A stretch of DNA of 64,000 bases from Mauremys mutica (Eukaryota; Chordata; Testudines; Geoemydidae). A program made the position numbers and the translations under genes. Below are positions 22,211-32,523 of this stretch, one piece after another. The notes below the pieces were generated by a model. That model saw only the letters and a program-made list of their open reading frames with translations. It did not search any database and had not been told where the DNA came from. Position 1 is the stretch's first letter. Each line of letters begins with the position of its first letter. The DNA is taken from assembly GCF_020497125.1 (NCBI RefSeq), contig NC_059072.1, forward strand, positions 275,076,045 through 275,140,044, in the 5' to 3' direction.

Positions 22211-23792
22211 GTAAGTGGATCTGATTTTTAGAATTTCTGAAGTGAGTTGTTGAGGGTAAGAGGGTTGCAGAAATCAGGCTTGTCTCCCCCCACATGCCTA
22301 GTCTGAGTGGTGGAACAGGCTGTTGATAGACTCCCTCACTTCATGGGAACCTCCCTCAGTGATCTCCAGGAAACTCTCATGAAGATACTGGGCAATCCAC
22401 TGCTGCAGGTTCCTTGGGAGAGCTGCTTTGTTTCTTGCCCCATTAACAGAAACTTTTCTGCACCACTTTACTGTGATGGGGGCAAAGGGGACCATTGCTG
22501 CACACAAGCTAGCCACATAGGGGCCAGGGCGGAAGCTGCAGGCTTGGAGAAGACCCTCCCTTGATTCCCTGCTCATCCTCAGAAGCAAGATATCTTCCAT
22601 AATGATCAACTCCTGTGGGGACAGGAATGATTATCAGGCCCACCCTACAGTGCTGGCTCTCCCCAAGTGCCCAAGAGCCACATGTCCAGTGTACAGCAGA
22701 GTGAGGGAACAGTGATTTACCCTGACCATGTGGCTACTCACCATTTTGGGGGTCTTGTGGCTCATGTGTGCTTGCCTGGGTTCAGCCAGTTAGTGACAGG
22801 TGTGTGAGTTCTGGCTGTGTTTTAAAGCACTGAATCAGTGTTGTCTGTGTTGCAAACAGGTGCAACTCTAGGCACCAGCAAAGCAAGCAGGTGCTTGGGG
22901 CAGCCCATTTGCAGGGGCGGCAGCCGGCAGGGATCCAGCCTGGGAGCTGAGAACCAACAGGGGGCCCTGGGAGCTGTAGTTCCTTGGTTAGCTCCCTGCT
23001 TATAGAGCCAGCCCTGGAGCAGGGAAAGAACTACTTTTCCCAGCACTCCTTTGGCTGCTATCAACAGGAAAGGAAGGGAGAGGAATTACGGTAGCTGAAA
23101 CCTCATGCTGCAGCTTGCTGTGAATGGAGAGCTCACTGCGAGAGCGGGGTGGCACTGTGAATGGTGAACAAGTGTGTCCAAGGAGTAGAAGGCTTTGGCC
23201 CAGTTATCCCTTTCAGAAGATATCCCCAGACTGGCTTTGGGATAGTGGTGTGACCTCACCTTGCAGCCCCCAAAGAAAGAATTGGGTGGACTAAATGGAC
23301 AGTGCCCCTCTCTATCTGAAGCCTACCAAGGCAGGTACGTGGATCCCACTAGAATTTAAAATGAAAAGTAAGGGAGGGGAGGCTCTACTGGACCTGGGCA
23401 GCTTTAGATACAGTACCAGGCACATAGGAGGATTTCCACTTCTGAGCCATGGAAGCAGAAACTGACTTTTTTTCCTTTCCCGATTTAGCTAATATTCAGA
23501 AAGGGAATCTAGCATCTGCCTTCCAGATTTGAACACCCACAAAATTCAGGAGCGCTGAAACTCAATTTAGGCAGCTGTTACTTCATTTCTCTCAAATCAA
23601 ATATACTGATCCACTGTAATTTTCTGTAGAAAAAGTAGGATAAAATTGAGCAAGAAATGCTTCCCAATGGTTTTTAGGACTGGAATTGCTATTTTCAATA
23701 GTCATTGCCGTTATTATTTTTTTTTTTTAGTTTTATTTGTTTAAAAGGAAGACAGTGATATTGCATTGGCAAATTCCCCATAGAAACAAAGA

Positions 23793-24401
23793 GTGGAACA
23801 AAAGAATAATAAAGGCACCTGTTCTCTGAAGATGTCCACGCAGTGTGCAGAGGCGGTCAAAAAAGCAAACAGGATGTTAGGAATCATTAAAAAGGGGATA
23901 GAGAATAGGACTGAGAATATATTATTGCCCTTATATAAATCCATGGTTCGCCCACATCTCGAATACTGTGTACAGATGTGGTCTCCTCACCTCAAAAAAG
24001 ATATTCTAGCACTAGAAAGGATTCAGAAAAGGGCAACTAAAATGATTAAGGGTTTAGAGAGGGTCCCATACGAGGAAAGATTAAAGAGGCTAGGACTCTT
24101 CAGCTTAGAAAAGAGAAGACTAAGGGGGGACATGATAGAGGTATATAAAATCATGAGTGATGTTGAGAAAGTGGATAAGGAAAAGTTATTTACTTATTCC
24201 CATAATACAAGAACTAGGGGTCACCAAATGAAATTAATAGGCAGCAGGTTTAAAACAAATAAAAGGAAGTTCTTCTTCACGCAGCGCACAGTCAACTTGT
24301 GGAACTCCTTGCCTGAGGAGGTTGTGAAGGCTAGGGCTATAACAATGTTTAAAAGGGGACTGGATAAATTCATGGTGGCTAAGTCCATAAATGGCTATTA
24401 G
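23793..24401 (+). pseudogene. CR1 ORF2 C-terminal fragment fused to flanking DNA
   Basis: An uninterrupted 202-codon frame. Roughly the first nine residues (MEQKNNKGT) come from the host hAT sequence upstream of the insertion point. The rest is CR1 ORF2 C-terminus: [29 protein letters not shown] block [57 protein letters not shown], and a terminal [20 protein letters not shown]. All RT catalytic motifs lie upstream in a complete element and are absent, so it cannot be active. The lack of any stop suggests the insertion is young relative to its surroundings. Confidence 0.8.
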
Positions 24402-24600
24402 CCAGGATGGGTAAGAATGGTGTCCCTAACCTCTGTTCGTCAGAGGATGGAGATGGATGGCAGGAGAGAGATCACTTGATCGTTGCCTGTTAGGTTCACT
24501 CTCTCTGGGGCACCTGGCATTGGCCACTGTCAGTAGACAGATACTGGGCTAGATGGACCTTTGGTCTGACCCGGTACGGCCTTTCTTATGTTCTTATGTT
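23821..24600 (+). mobile_element. CR1 LINE 3' fragment, insertion bounded exactly
   Basis: A 780-bp insertion with ends defined by the CR1-free paralogue at 41928-41932: the target CACCT occurs once there and twice here (23816-23820 and 24601-24605). It ends in the tail TTCTTATGTTCTTATGTT, a CR1 subfamily different from the ATTCTATG copies. It contains the 3' UTR words GGGCTAGATGGACC and GGTCTGACCCGGTA. Only the last third of ORF2 is present. Confidence 0.95.
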
Positions 24601-24991
24601 CACCTCAACTTTTCCTCATTTATGGAGGACAGTCTTAAAATATGCATCCAGATATCCTCCAATCACACAAGCTGAAAATTGTTCCACTTTATTGCAGTTC
24701 TGTAACCATATGGGAACCAATCCTGTCTGTGTTCTGTGCACATCCAAAATTCCTGCTGAATGACCCGCCCTGGGAGCAAGTTACCAGTGACCCAGGGCTG
24801 GGGCGGAAGGAGGGTGCAGGTGGGGGGGTGGGAGAGCCCAGAGCTGGGGCAGCAGGGAGGTGCTGGGGGGGGGGAGAGCCCAGAGCTGGGGTGGGGGCAG
24901 CCAAATTTTTTTTTGCTTGGGGTGGCAAAAAACCTAGAGCCGGCCCTGGTAGCAAATATTACTGCTTCTGAAAAACATTGCATTTAAACTG

Positions 24992-25190
24992 CATAGAGAT
25001 GATTTTGGGAGCACAGCCTCCCTCTTTGTTAGCAGCAGCAGAATGGTTGCAAAGAATTAGGAAGCGTCCAGGAAAAGCTAAGGAGGACTTTATGTGTCAG
25101 GTTGTGATGTGCTCTGCCGCCCAGAAAAAAGACTGGAAAGAGTGGCAGGAGAGTGAGAAGAGGTACCTAAAGGAGAACGTGGCACACCAA
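24992..25190 (+). pseudogene. Harbinger Myb/SANT-like accessory protein, exon 2 remnant
   Basis: An open frame reads MILGAQPPSLLAAAEWLQRI, RKRPGKAKEDFMCQVVMCSA and AQKKDWKEWQESEKRYLKEN. This is the downstream part of the accessory protein, a basic patch plus a predicted coiled coil, as I remember it from turtle genomes. The AG before it at 24995-24998 can serve as a splice acceptor. The rest of the exon, a proline-rich tail in intact copies, is lost after about 25190. Exons 1 and 2 are 2.8 kb apart because a hAT containing a CR1 entered the intron. Confidence 0.75.
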
Positions 25191-25222
25191 TATTTTGGTG
25201 CTCAATTTGGGACACATTATAG

Positions 25223-25320
25223 GGGACTGATTTTCAGAAGGTGGGTGCTCAGCAGGATCTGAAAGTCATGTCCCTTAAAAGTTTCTCAAATTGGGAACCC
25301 AAAAATTGAGGAACCCAAAA
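25223..25320. repeat. Interspersed repeat related to 7855-7985
   Basis: Contains GGACTGATTTTCAGAAGGTGG, CTGCTGAGCACC-complement words, and AACCCAAAAATTGAGG repeated twice (25297 and 25311). The same family words occur in 7858-7950. Confidence 0.5.
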
Positions 25321-25809
25321 ATTTTGAAACTGTAGGCCATGGTCGTTAGTAGGGTTAATAATAGCATTCATCTTTGACAGTGTGTTTTATACTTAAATTC
25401 TTTGACTGGGGGTGGAAGGAGAAGGGGAAAAATTGGGAGATAGAATGGTTAGTTCAGAAATTCTTAAGACTTTTACTTAGAAAACCACTTTTTTTTCTGA
25501 TATACTCTTTAAAGACCTGTTTATGGACAAAAACAGGGTTTGTGAATAAAATCTAAATGTTTGAACTCAGACTTTCCATTCACAAAATTACCTTGTAAAG
25601 TTAATGGGTGTACAGATCAGAATCATTCCAGCTTTTGGAAGAATGAAAATGTTAGTATAACAAGATATGTCCACGGAGAGTTGCCAGCTTTCCATTTTAA
25701 AAAAAAACACTGGACATTACAGACACGGAAGCCCCCCATCGCTCGCCTCCTCCCAACCCCCCCCATTGCTCGGTCCCCTCTCCCCCAGTACTCAACTGCC
25801 ACCTGAAAA
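25321..25809. other. Spacer
   Basis: AT-rich, then a short C-rich segment at 25728-25790. No gene seen. Confidence 0.5.
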
Positions 25810-25932
25810 TAGGGTGACCAGATAGCAAGTGTGAAAAATTGGGACAGGGAGTGGGGGTAATAGGCACTTATATAAGACAAAGACCCAAATATCAGGGCTG
25901 TCCCTATAAAATCGGGACATCTGGTCACCCTA
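25810..25932. mobile_element. 123-bp hAT-type MITE with perfect 14-bp termini
   Basis: Termini TAGGGTGACCAGAT (25810-25823) and ATCTGGTCACCCTA (25919-25932) are perfect reverse complements. The flanking octamers CCTGAAAA (25802-25809) and CCTGAAGA (25933-25940) differ at one position, consistent with an 8-bp hAT TSD. An internal TCGGGACA/TGTCCC symmetry is also present. It is non-coding. Confidence 0.93.
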
Positions 25933-25940
25933 CCTGAAGA

Positions 25941-27617
25941 GCCAGGCTGGGAGGAAGTGATGTGAAGCCTTCCTGCCTGCCCAATCAGGGCACAGGGGGG
26001 CCGTAATTGGTCCCAGAGCGAGGAGCCGGAGAGAGCTGGGACTCTGGGAGGCTGAGAAAGCTGGATGGGCCATCATGAACGGCGAGCCCAGCCGCTAGCC
26101 TGCTCCTCAAATGCTGCACACTGTCAGGATCCCTTCCCCGGGCAGCACCAGTACCTAACTCTTCACTGTAGCCAGTTCATCAGATTAAACTTCTCTTCTT
26201 CGCTGAGCTCCTCCACTAGCAGTGGCTTTTCCCACCCTCCTGGCAGCAGAAGCTGATTGCAGTTACTGTGGTAACCAGACTTTTGGTGTCCGTTCAGCAG
26301 TACTGATTGGATATTGCACAGGTCCCCTTTCAGCTGGACTTTCTGAAAACCAGACACTTCATGATACTATGTCCATGCCATAGGGGTACAAGAAGAAGAA
26401 AGAAAGCAGCATGGTGTGGGGCCAACCAGAATCACTGACCCCCACTGCACTCAAGGTAGAGCATGAGTTGCTGCCAAGGTTCGCACAAGTAGGGGAACAA
26501 CTTGCAGAAAGGGGACGAGGAGGGATAAAGAATAAACTAAGCCATGCACTTGACCCTCTTTAAACAACAGCCAGTAGTGCCAGCTGCTCCAGGACTGCTT
26601 AAAATGATATCACCGATTATTCTCACCCTAGTGCAGTTGGGAAGTCTGGGAGGCATTATACCTCTCCAAGGCAGTACACCTTTCTTTATGCTTCCTGGGA
26701 GACTGTGGCTCTGCACTGGCCCTTATTACTAGATCAGTGCCATCAGAACCAGGATAGTTAAAGAGAAAAAGGGGAAAAAATACAGTATAAACTACAGTTC
26801 TTATAATCAACAAGTTCATTGGGAGAAATAAAAAAAATGACTAATGATCTGCAATAGCACTGAAGGGACTATACAAAACTCCTATATATTTAAAAAAAAT
26901 AATGGCCATTAAAGTGAGTTTTCCAGATTGAGCCTTTCTTTGTTTGTAACTAATTTTACAGACAATTACACTCCATTCATTATCAGCTCATCATTCACTA
27001 ATGTACATCAATAAGTTTGTTTCTGCTGGTAAAAGAAGAGGCTGATTTATTTGCTGTTAATTCAACTACATGCAAATCTGGGCTGTTGACTGGGATATTA
27101 TGTTTTCATTTGGATAGCAGAGAATGACATGAAGAGCATATTGACAATAACGAGGGCCGAGTGTCCGACTCCACAATTACAGTTAAAACACTAGCCAGCA
27201 AATCAACATTTCTCCTTTCCCCGGCTGTGCAAACTTGCTGTTGTGTTAGAGCTGAGGCTATAAAGGCTTTTAAAAGTAAAATACATAATTACTAATTTTA
27301 ATGGGCTAAATTCTATCACCTATATGCTGTGGGATGGATGGATGGATAGATAGCCACACAGTACAGGGCAAATGTCCAGTGAATGTCAGTGTACATAAGT
27401 GCAGCTGAATGTACTGTCTGTCTATAATTAAGATCTCACAAACATAGCATGAGCCTGACAAGTGTATACTGGGAATTAATTAGATTATAGGATGAAAACA
27501 ATCTTACATTAGAATAATCAGTACTAATCAGTGTTTGGATAAAGTGGGTGTTGGTGAAATCTTCACATGATATGGCTAAATGGGAAAGAGACATATCTGG
27601 GGATAAGAGTGGTTTTG
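25941..27617. other. Non-coding DNA
   Basis: No gene recognised. A candidate conserved non-coding block lies at 26930-27310 (see findings). Confidence 0.5.
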
Positions 27618-27830
27618 TCATTAAGACCTTGGTCTGGGACTACAGAGATGTGGGTTAAATGGCTTGCTCTGCTACAGATTTCTTATATGACTTGGAGTAA
27701 GCCACTTATTTTTACTGAGACTCAATTTGTCCATCTGTAAAATAGGGATAATACTTCCTTTTCCCACCCTTAGCCTGTCTTGTCTATTTAGACCATGCTC
27801 TCACTAGAAAATAAAGTGTATTTTTAACGT
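27618..27830 (+). mobile_element. MIR-like SINE (ancient tRNA-derived core-SINE)
   Basis: The order of words matches the amniote MIR consensus from memory: a decayed tRNA head (AAGACCTTGGTCTGGGACTA), CTTGCTCTGCTACAGATTT, ATGACTTGGAGTAAGCCACTT, then the hallmark ACTCAATTTGTCCATCTGTA followed by AAATAGGGATAAT. Divergence is high, as expected for an element fossilised before the amniote radiation. Confidence 0.8.
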
Positions 27831-28387
27831 GTTAACTAACATGCTTAAAATCCTAGTGTAAACAAGGCAGTTGTATTTTTAATATGTGTTAGTAGTTTGA
27901 GGTGGCCTTTGATGGGCAACAACATGACTGGCTACCGCCTGTTCAAACTACAACTTGTACGAAAATCCTAAGGTAGACGAAGCATGTTAAAATACATTGT
28001 TCTGTTAGGGAAAAGAAGGCATAAGGCTGCAAACTCTTCAGGACAGAGCCTATTTCTTACTATATGTTTTTAATAACAATGAACACAAGGTGTCCCTGAT
28101 CTCATTTGAAGCCTCTAAGTGCTATTGTAATGCAAAAAAGAGGATAAAGGTGTTCAAGTAAAAGGATACCGAAAAGGAAGATGAAAAGGGTAAACTGTTG
28201 TACCCACTTAACATGTGGAATACACTTTTTATAACAGTAACCGTATGCAATTATAAAATATTTATCTAATATACATAAGTTTTGGAATAATCTAAACACA
28301 TCAATGTTCAGAGAATGCACTTTAGTTAATCTAAAACAATCATCATCATCAAAGAATATTCCCATTCCAGAATGTACCACACATGAA

Positions 28388-28525
28388 CAGGGGTGCTAGT
28401 ACAATTTGTATAGTGAGGGTGCTGAAAGCCATTGAACCAAACTGTAAACTCTGTAGCTGATGGAAACCACTTCAAACCCAGAGGGTGCTGCTGCACCCCC
28501 AGCATCCATAGTTCCAAAACCTATG
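28388..28525. mobile_element. 138-bp hAT-like MITE
   Basis: Starts CAGGGGTGCTAGTACAATTT, ends AGTTCCAAAACCTATG. It is flanked by CACATGAA (28380-28387) and TACATGAA (28526-28533), an 8-bp duplication with one mismatch. The termini are only weakly inverted, as in the CATAGG-ended element at 18486. The interior has a GGGTGCTGCTGCACCCC palindrome. No coding. Confidence 0.8.
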
Positions 28526-28692
28526 TACATGAAAGAATCATGGAGAGGGCTGGGAATGACACAATCAGAGACAAGAATGGGTAGGTTGGGAAGAGAAGAG
28601 TTGGGGAGTGTCTTAAAGGTCAAAAAGGTTAATGTAGCTACAGAGGAGCTATTAGAAGGATTCAAAGAGAGGGTATGACCTGGTCAGAGTCA

Positions 28693-28815
28693 TGCCCATA
28701 GCCCAGTGGCTAGGGCACTCACTTGAGAGATTATAGAGCCCTGTTCAAATCCCTTCTCCCACTCAGGTGGCGAGGAGACTTGAACCTAACTGTTGGGCTA
28801 AAAGTTATGGACTAG
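28693..28815. mobile_element. tRNA-like hairpin SINE (copy 1)
   Basis: The left half resembles a tRNA head: TAGCCCAGTGGCTAGGGCAC (A-box-like), then GTTCAAATCCC (B-box-like). The right half is its reverse complement in decayed form (GACTTGAACCT, then TAACTGTTGGGCTA). The whole would fold into one long hairpin. A second copy lies at 38551-38690. It resembles a turtle/crocodile SINE family I cannot name with certainty. Confidence 0.65.
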
Positions 28816-29770
28816 ATTCTCCTCCCTCCCGATCCCCTGTTACGTGTAAGCTCATCCCGTCACACTGGGATGCCAGAGTCTGGACACATGGCATGTGGCT
28901 ACAGCGTGCATGCATGGAGGAAGAAACAAAGGTGCCTAGTGAACTTTTACTGACAAAGTTTAAGTGCCAAGCAATTTTAGGCATCTATAAGGCTTGGGAG
29001 CATCTTATTATTGTTTTCCTCCCACTCTGGGCTGATTCTTGGATTTAGGCAGTTTAATCCTTTTGTGCATCCAGCCCATAGTATGCAATATTGTCCAGTT
29101 TTGTAAGTGCACTTGAGCCCGCTTTTCTTAGCAAAGAACATCATTATACTAAAATGCTAACTTAATTTTGTGGTGGTTATGTGACATTAACAAATTTCCT
29201 GATGTATTAGAATGGCAGTCAATCAATCAATCAATCAATCAGTAATAGCTATATTCCTTCCAGCTACAGGTAAAAGCAAATATTGCATCTGAAACATCTC
29301 TGGTACCTAGTGTCAGTTGTGATTTAGGATAATACTATAATCAGCAAATCACGAAAACCAAGGAGCAGTTGCCTTTAATAATGCATGGACATTTTACTGC
29401 AGTGGATGTTTTACTGTCTGCATAACTGTACAATATATGCCATCTCTGCCATTTTAATTCCTCATAAAATTAAGCAAGCTGTGTGCAGATCTCCGCTGAA
29501 TTTATGAGCAACTTGTATACATGTGATTGGGGAAATACTGTATACAAGCTTTTTAATGTGTGTTGACTTTTATTAATGGGTTTAGCTACATGCCCTATAT
29601 ATGTACAAGTTTTATTCATGTTATAATATTAGTTGTACTGATCTGTGAAATATAAAACAATGACCTTTATTTTATTTTAAAATACCCTCACTTTACCTTA
29701 TTTTCTTTTTAATTTCTAAAATCCTGGGCCAAGTTTGAAGGGAAAAAAAAGATCCTAAACTTCTGTGATA
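28816..29770. other. Quiet AT-rich DNA
   Basis: (ATCA)n microsatellite at 29219-29241. A possible conserved block at 29330-29540 is discussed in the findings. No gene recognised. Confidence 0.5.
29219..29241. repeat. (ATCA)n microsatellite
   Basis: Five to six consecutive TCAA/ATCA units. Confidence 0.9.
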
Positions 29771-30380
29771 CAGCATGGCCAGAGGGCAGCAGGAGAGTGT
29801 TAGCAGGGAGCCTTATTCCCTGCAAGGGGTGGAAGGTTTGCTATAGATTAACTAGAGCACCTGAAGCCAATTAGAGCACCTGAATCCAATTAGAGTAACA
29901 GCAGTGAGTCACATGATATAAACCCCCTGCTTCAGGTCAGACAGTGTGGGTTGTTGGAGCAGGAAGGTTTGGCTGGAGCAGAGAACAGTTTGAAGGAATT
30001 GGAGCAGAGAACAGTTTGAAGAGAAGCAGAGGAAAGTTTGGAGGAGTTCTGCGGTGGGCTAAGAAGTCCAAGACCCTAGGTAAGGGGCACCTGGCTTGTG
30101 CAGAGGGAGGGCAGGAAGCCCCCCATAAGCTGAAGGGCAGGAGAGGGAAGTAGCCCAGGGGAAGGAACCACCAGTTCAAGTGGTTCACCACTATCCTCAG
30201 GGCCCCTGGGCTGGGACCTGGAGTTGAGGGCGGGCCCAGGTCCCTCCCTCCCCACTCCCCTCCTCAAAGACACTAGTGGGGCAATTAATATTCTGATTCA
30301 GGGGCAAGAAATGGTGCCCTGAACCCCTCCCCAAGAAGAGAAAGTGTGAGACCCATCATAATAGTGCCAGCAATTTGCCA
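29771..30380 (+). repeat. Retroelement-like leader with tandem duplications
   Basis: The segment has a tandem duplication AGAGCACCTGAAGCCAATT / AGAGCACCTGAATCCAATT at 29853-29892, then a TGATATAAACCCCCTG TATA-like start region at about 29913, and a second duplication of GGAGCAGAGAACAGTTTGAA at 29973-30020. It is purine-rich on the plus strand. The layout parallels 4255-4800 and I infer a solo LTR or leader of the same broad class. Boundaries and TSD are not resolved. Confidence 0.45.
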
Positions 30381-30522
30381 CACTTCCCTTTCATCTCTTT
30401 AAGTAAATCAAACTTATTCCATTGAATTTGATGTCTAAACATACTTGTCACATTGCTTAATGCACTTCACTACTCCGATGCGGACTGTATAAGAAACTGA
30501 ACAGAACAGAATTATATGTATG

Positions 30523-31873
30523 TGTCTGAAATAGATTGTGGTCCGGTAAGCTTGGTATTGAGTGAGGAAAAACAGGCAGGACCAGAATAACAGTGAAAAG
30601 CCAAGTGGCTGCGTTTATTTGGGGAATAATTACAACTTGGGCCGGGGGAGTAGGCAACTTTGGCTGGGATGGTATCAAAATTACAAACACACCCCAAAAC
30701 ACAGTAATAATACACTTTATACTGCTCACCACACCACACCAAATAGGCAGACACACCAATCTTACAAGATAGGAATCGGGTTCGTCGGGCGGTACCCGGT
30801 GCAACACGGAACAGAGACCCACGGGCCACTGCCTCAGCCACCCTTGCTTTCACACTAAGGGTAACCCAGAGTGTGGTGCGGCTGCAGCTGGGCAGATTCC
30901 ACTTACTCAGACCGCGGGGACGGGAACCCCTTGGTCTGCTAATCTCCAGGTGGAGACAGCTCCCAGATTCATTCACTCTGGACAAAGACAGAGCAGTGAT
31001 TCACACACATAAAACAGTTTGCAATTAACAATTTACTAACAACTAGAACAATTATACAAGCTAGCTAAGCAATTGTGCAATTCTGAGCTCATTAATACAA
31101 TCCTGATATCCTGAGTAGATACTTGGTACTGAGTTAGGGAGGGGAAAAATAAGAGGCTAGATAAGCTAACTGTCAGACATCAAAAAACAAATACCGCACT
31201 CCAGGCGCAGCTGATCAGCAGAACAGACACCGGAAGCATGACGAGATGACAGGGATCGGGTCCAAACGACAACGAATCCAAACGATATGACACGAGCGCG
31301 CTTTACCGGGAGGAGACCCTGGCCGAAAGGGTGATCAGGTCCTTCAGTTAACACGCGGATGCTCCACACAAATTTTGGGGGGAAACCTAGTTTTATTGAG
31401 AGGTCTCACTCCCTCGTATCAGTATCTGATTGGCTCCCTGGTCCCTCCTCCCTCCAGGCTCCGAGCAGTTGCCACCCCACGTCGGCAGGATTTGCACACG
31501 GCACACTGGGGTTGACAAGTAAACAAGCTTGACCCTTAGATGACTGGGTCCAAAAAGAGCGGGAAAGTAAGTAGCTGGGCAGGATTAACCTGACCTCCAG
31601 ACGACCGGCCCAAAAAAAAACAGGTTGCCGGGCAGAATCAGGCCTTCACACACAGAACTAGCCTGACCTTTAGATGGCCCAGCAGGAGAGAGAAAAAACA
31701 AAAACAGGAGAACATACACAGTCGGTGTTGCTGGGCAGGATTGAGTCTCTGCCCTCTCCTATATACAAGAACCTGGTCCAAGATGGAGGCAGTCCCGTCC
31801 TCTTAACAGGACAAGATGGCCGTGGACCGACAATTGGCCATTCAAAGCCATAACTTCGTATCGGATTGCAACA
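30523..31873 (-). mobile_element. Solo LTR of an endogenous retroelement, 1351 bp
   Basis: The plus strand begins TGTCTGAAATAG and ends GGATTGCAACA, so both strands have TG...CA ends. It is flanked by perfect 5-bp duplications GTATG (30518-30522 and 31874-31878). On the minus strand it starts TGTTGCAATCC, has a TATATA-like site (complement of about 31760-31766) and two AATAAA signals (complement of about 31394 and 30613), which supports minus orientation. No internal region or second LTR is present, so it arose by LTR-LTR recombination. The lineage (ERV class or other) is not determined. Confidence 0.85.
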
Positions 31874-31914
31874 GTATGTTTTTGGGGCCCTATATAGACA
31901 TCTTTATTCACTTA

Positions 31915-32199
31915 GGCTATGTCTACGCTAGCACTTCTGCTGGAAAAACTTTTGATTGGTTAGGAGTATGAAAAAACACCCCCCTGGCCAACAGAAGTTT
32001 CAGCAGCAGAAGCCCCCATGTGAACAGCACTGTGTCCCACCGTGCTACATAGCTACAGCCACATGTTAGGGATGGTTTAATTATTCCAAAGGGAGAGCTC
32101 TCTCCCATTGGCATAGGACAGCTACATGGGAGACCTTATAGTGGTGCAGCTGTAGGGGTACAGCCGTTCCACTATAAGGTCTGTACTATAGATATAGCC
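31915..32199. mobile_element. Harbinger-like MITE, 285 bp
   Basis: Ends GGCTATGTCTACGCTAG and CTGTACTATAGATATAGCC are inverted copies (GGCTAT-GTCTA). The 3-bp flanks are TTA (31912-31914) and TAA (32200-32202), compatible with the TWA target of PIF/Harbinger after one substitution. An internal AGGTCTGTACTATAG/CTTATAGTGG symmetry is also present. Non-coding. Confidence 0.8.
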
Positions 32200-32204
32200 T
32201 AAAA

Positions 32205-32515
32205 CAGGGGTCGGCAACTTTTCAGAAGTCATGTGCTGAGTCTTCATTTATTCACTCTAATTTAAGGCTTTGCGTACCAGTAAAATATTTTAATGTTTTT
32301 AGAAGGTCTCTTTCTATAAATCTATAATATATAACTAAACTATTGTTGTATGTAAAGTAAATAAGGTTTTTAAAATGTTTAAGAAGCTTCATTTAAAATT
32401 AAATAAAAATGCAGAGCCCCCCCGGATGGTGGCCAGGAACTGGGCAGTGTGAGTGCCACTGAAAATCAGCTCATGTGCCGCCTTTGGCACGCGTGCCATA
32501 AATTGCCTACCCCTG
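32205..32515. mobile_element. hAT element, 311 bp, perfect TSD
   Basis: Starts CAGGGGTCGGCAACTTTTC, ends AATTGCCTACCCCTG. It is flanked by the perfect octamer GCCTAAAA (32197-32204 and 32516-32523). The left TSD overlaps the last bases of the preceding Harbinger MITE, so this hAT inserted at that element's edge later. The AT-rich middle (TTTAATGTTTTTAGAAGG etc.) separates two GC-rich ends. No transposase. Confidence 0.95.
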
Positions 32516-32523
32516 GCCTAAAA

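Larger units (their letters stand above)
22857..24948. mobile_element. hAT-like element with nested CR1
   Basis: Left end CAGGTGCAACTCTAGGCACC; right end AAACCTAGAGCCGGCCCTG, giving terminal inverted repeats that match at 12 of 16 positions. The flanking 8-bp duplications are GTTGCAAA (22849-22856) and GTAGCAAA (24949-24956), with one mismatch. Without the CR1 the element is about 1.3 kb. The interior from 23503 onward is closely similar to 41655-42350. It ends in G-rich degenerate tandem repeats (24790-24905). No transposase is encoded. Confidence 0.85.
21264..25200 (+). mobile_element. Harbinger element remnant, split by a hAT
   Basis: The left end GGCCCTGTCCACACTGG at 21264, preceded by TAA, resembles the GTCTACACTGG terminus of turtle PIF/Harbinger transposons. 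The interior encodes the Myb/SANT-like accessory protein in two exons (see the pseudogene entries). The intron region holds a 2.1-kb hAT (22857-24948), which itself holds a CR1 (23821-24600). No DDE transposase gene and no right terminus are visible, so the element is a 3'-deleted fossil. The approximate right limit is where accessory-protein similarity ends. Confidence 0.7.
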
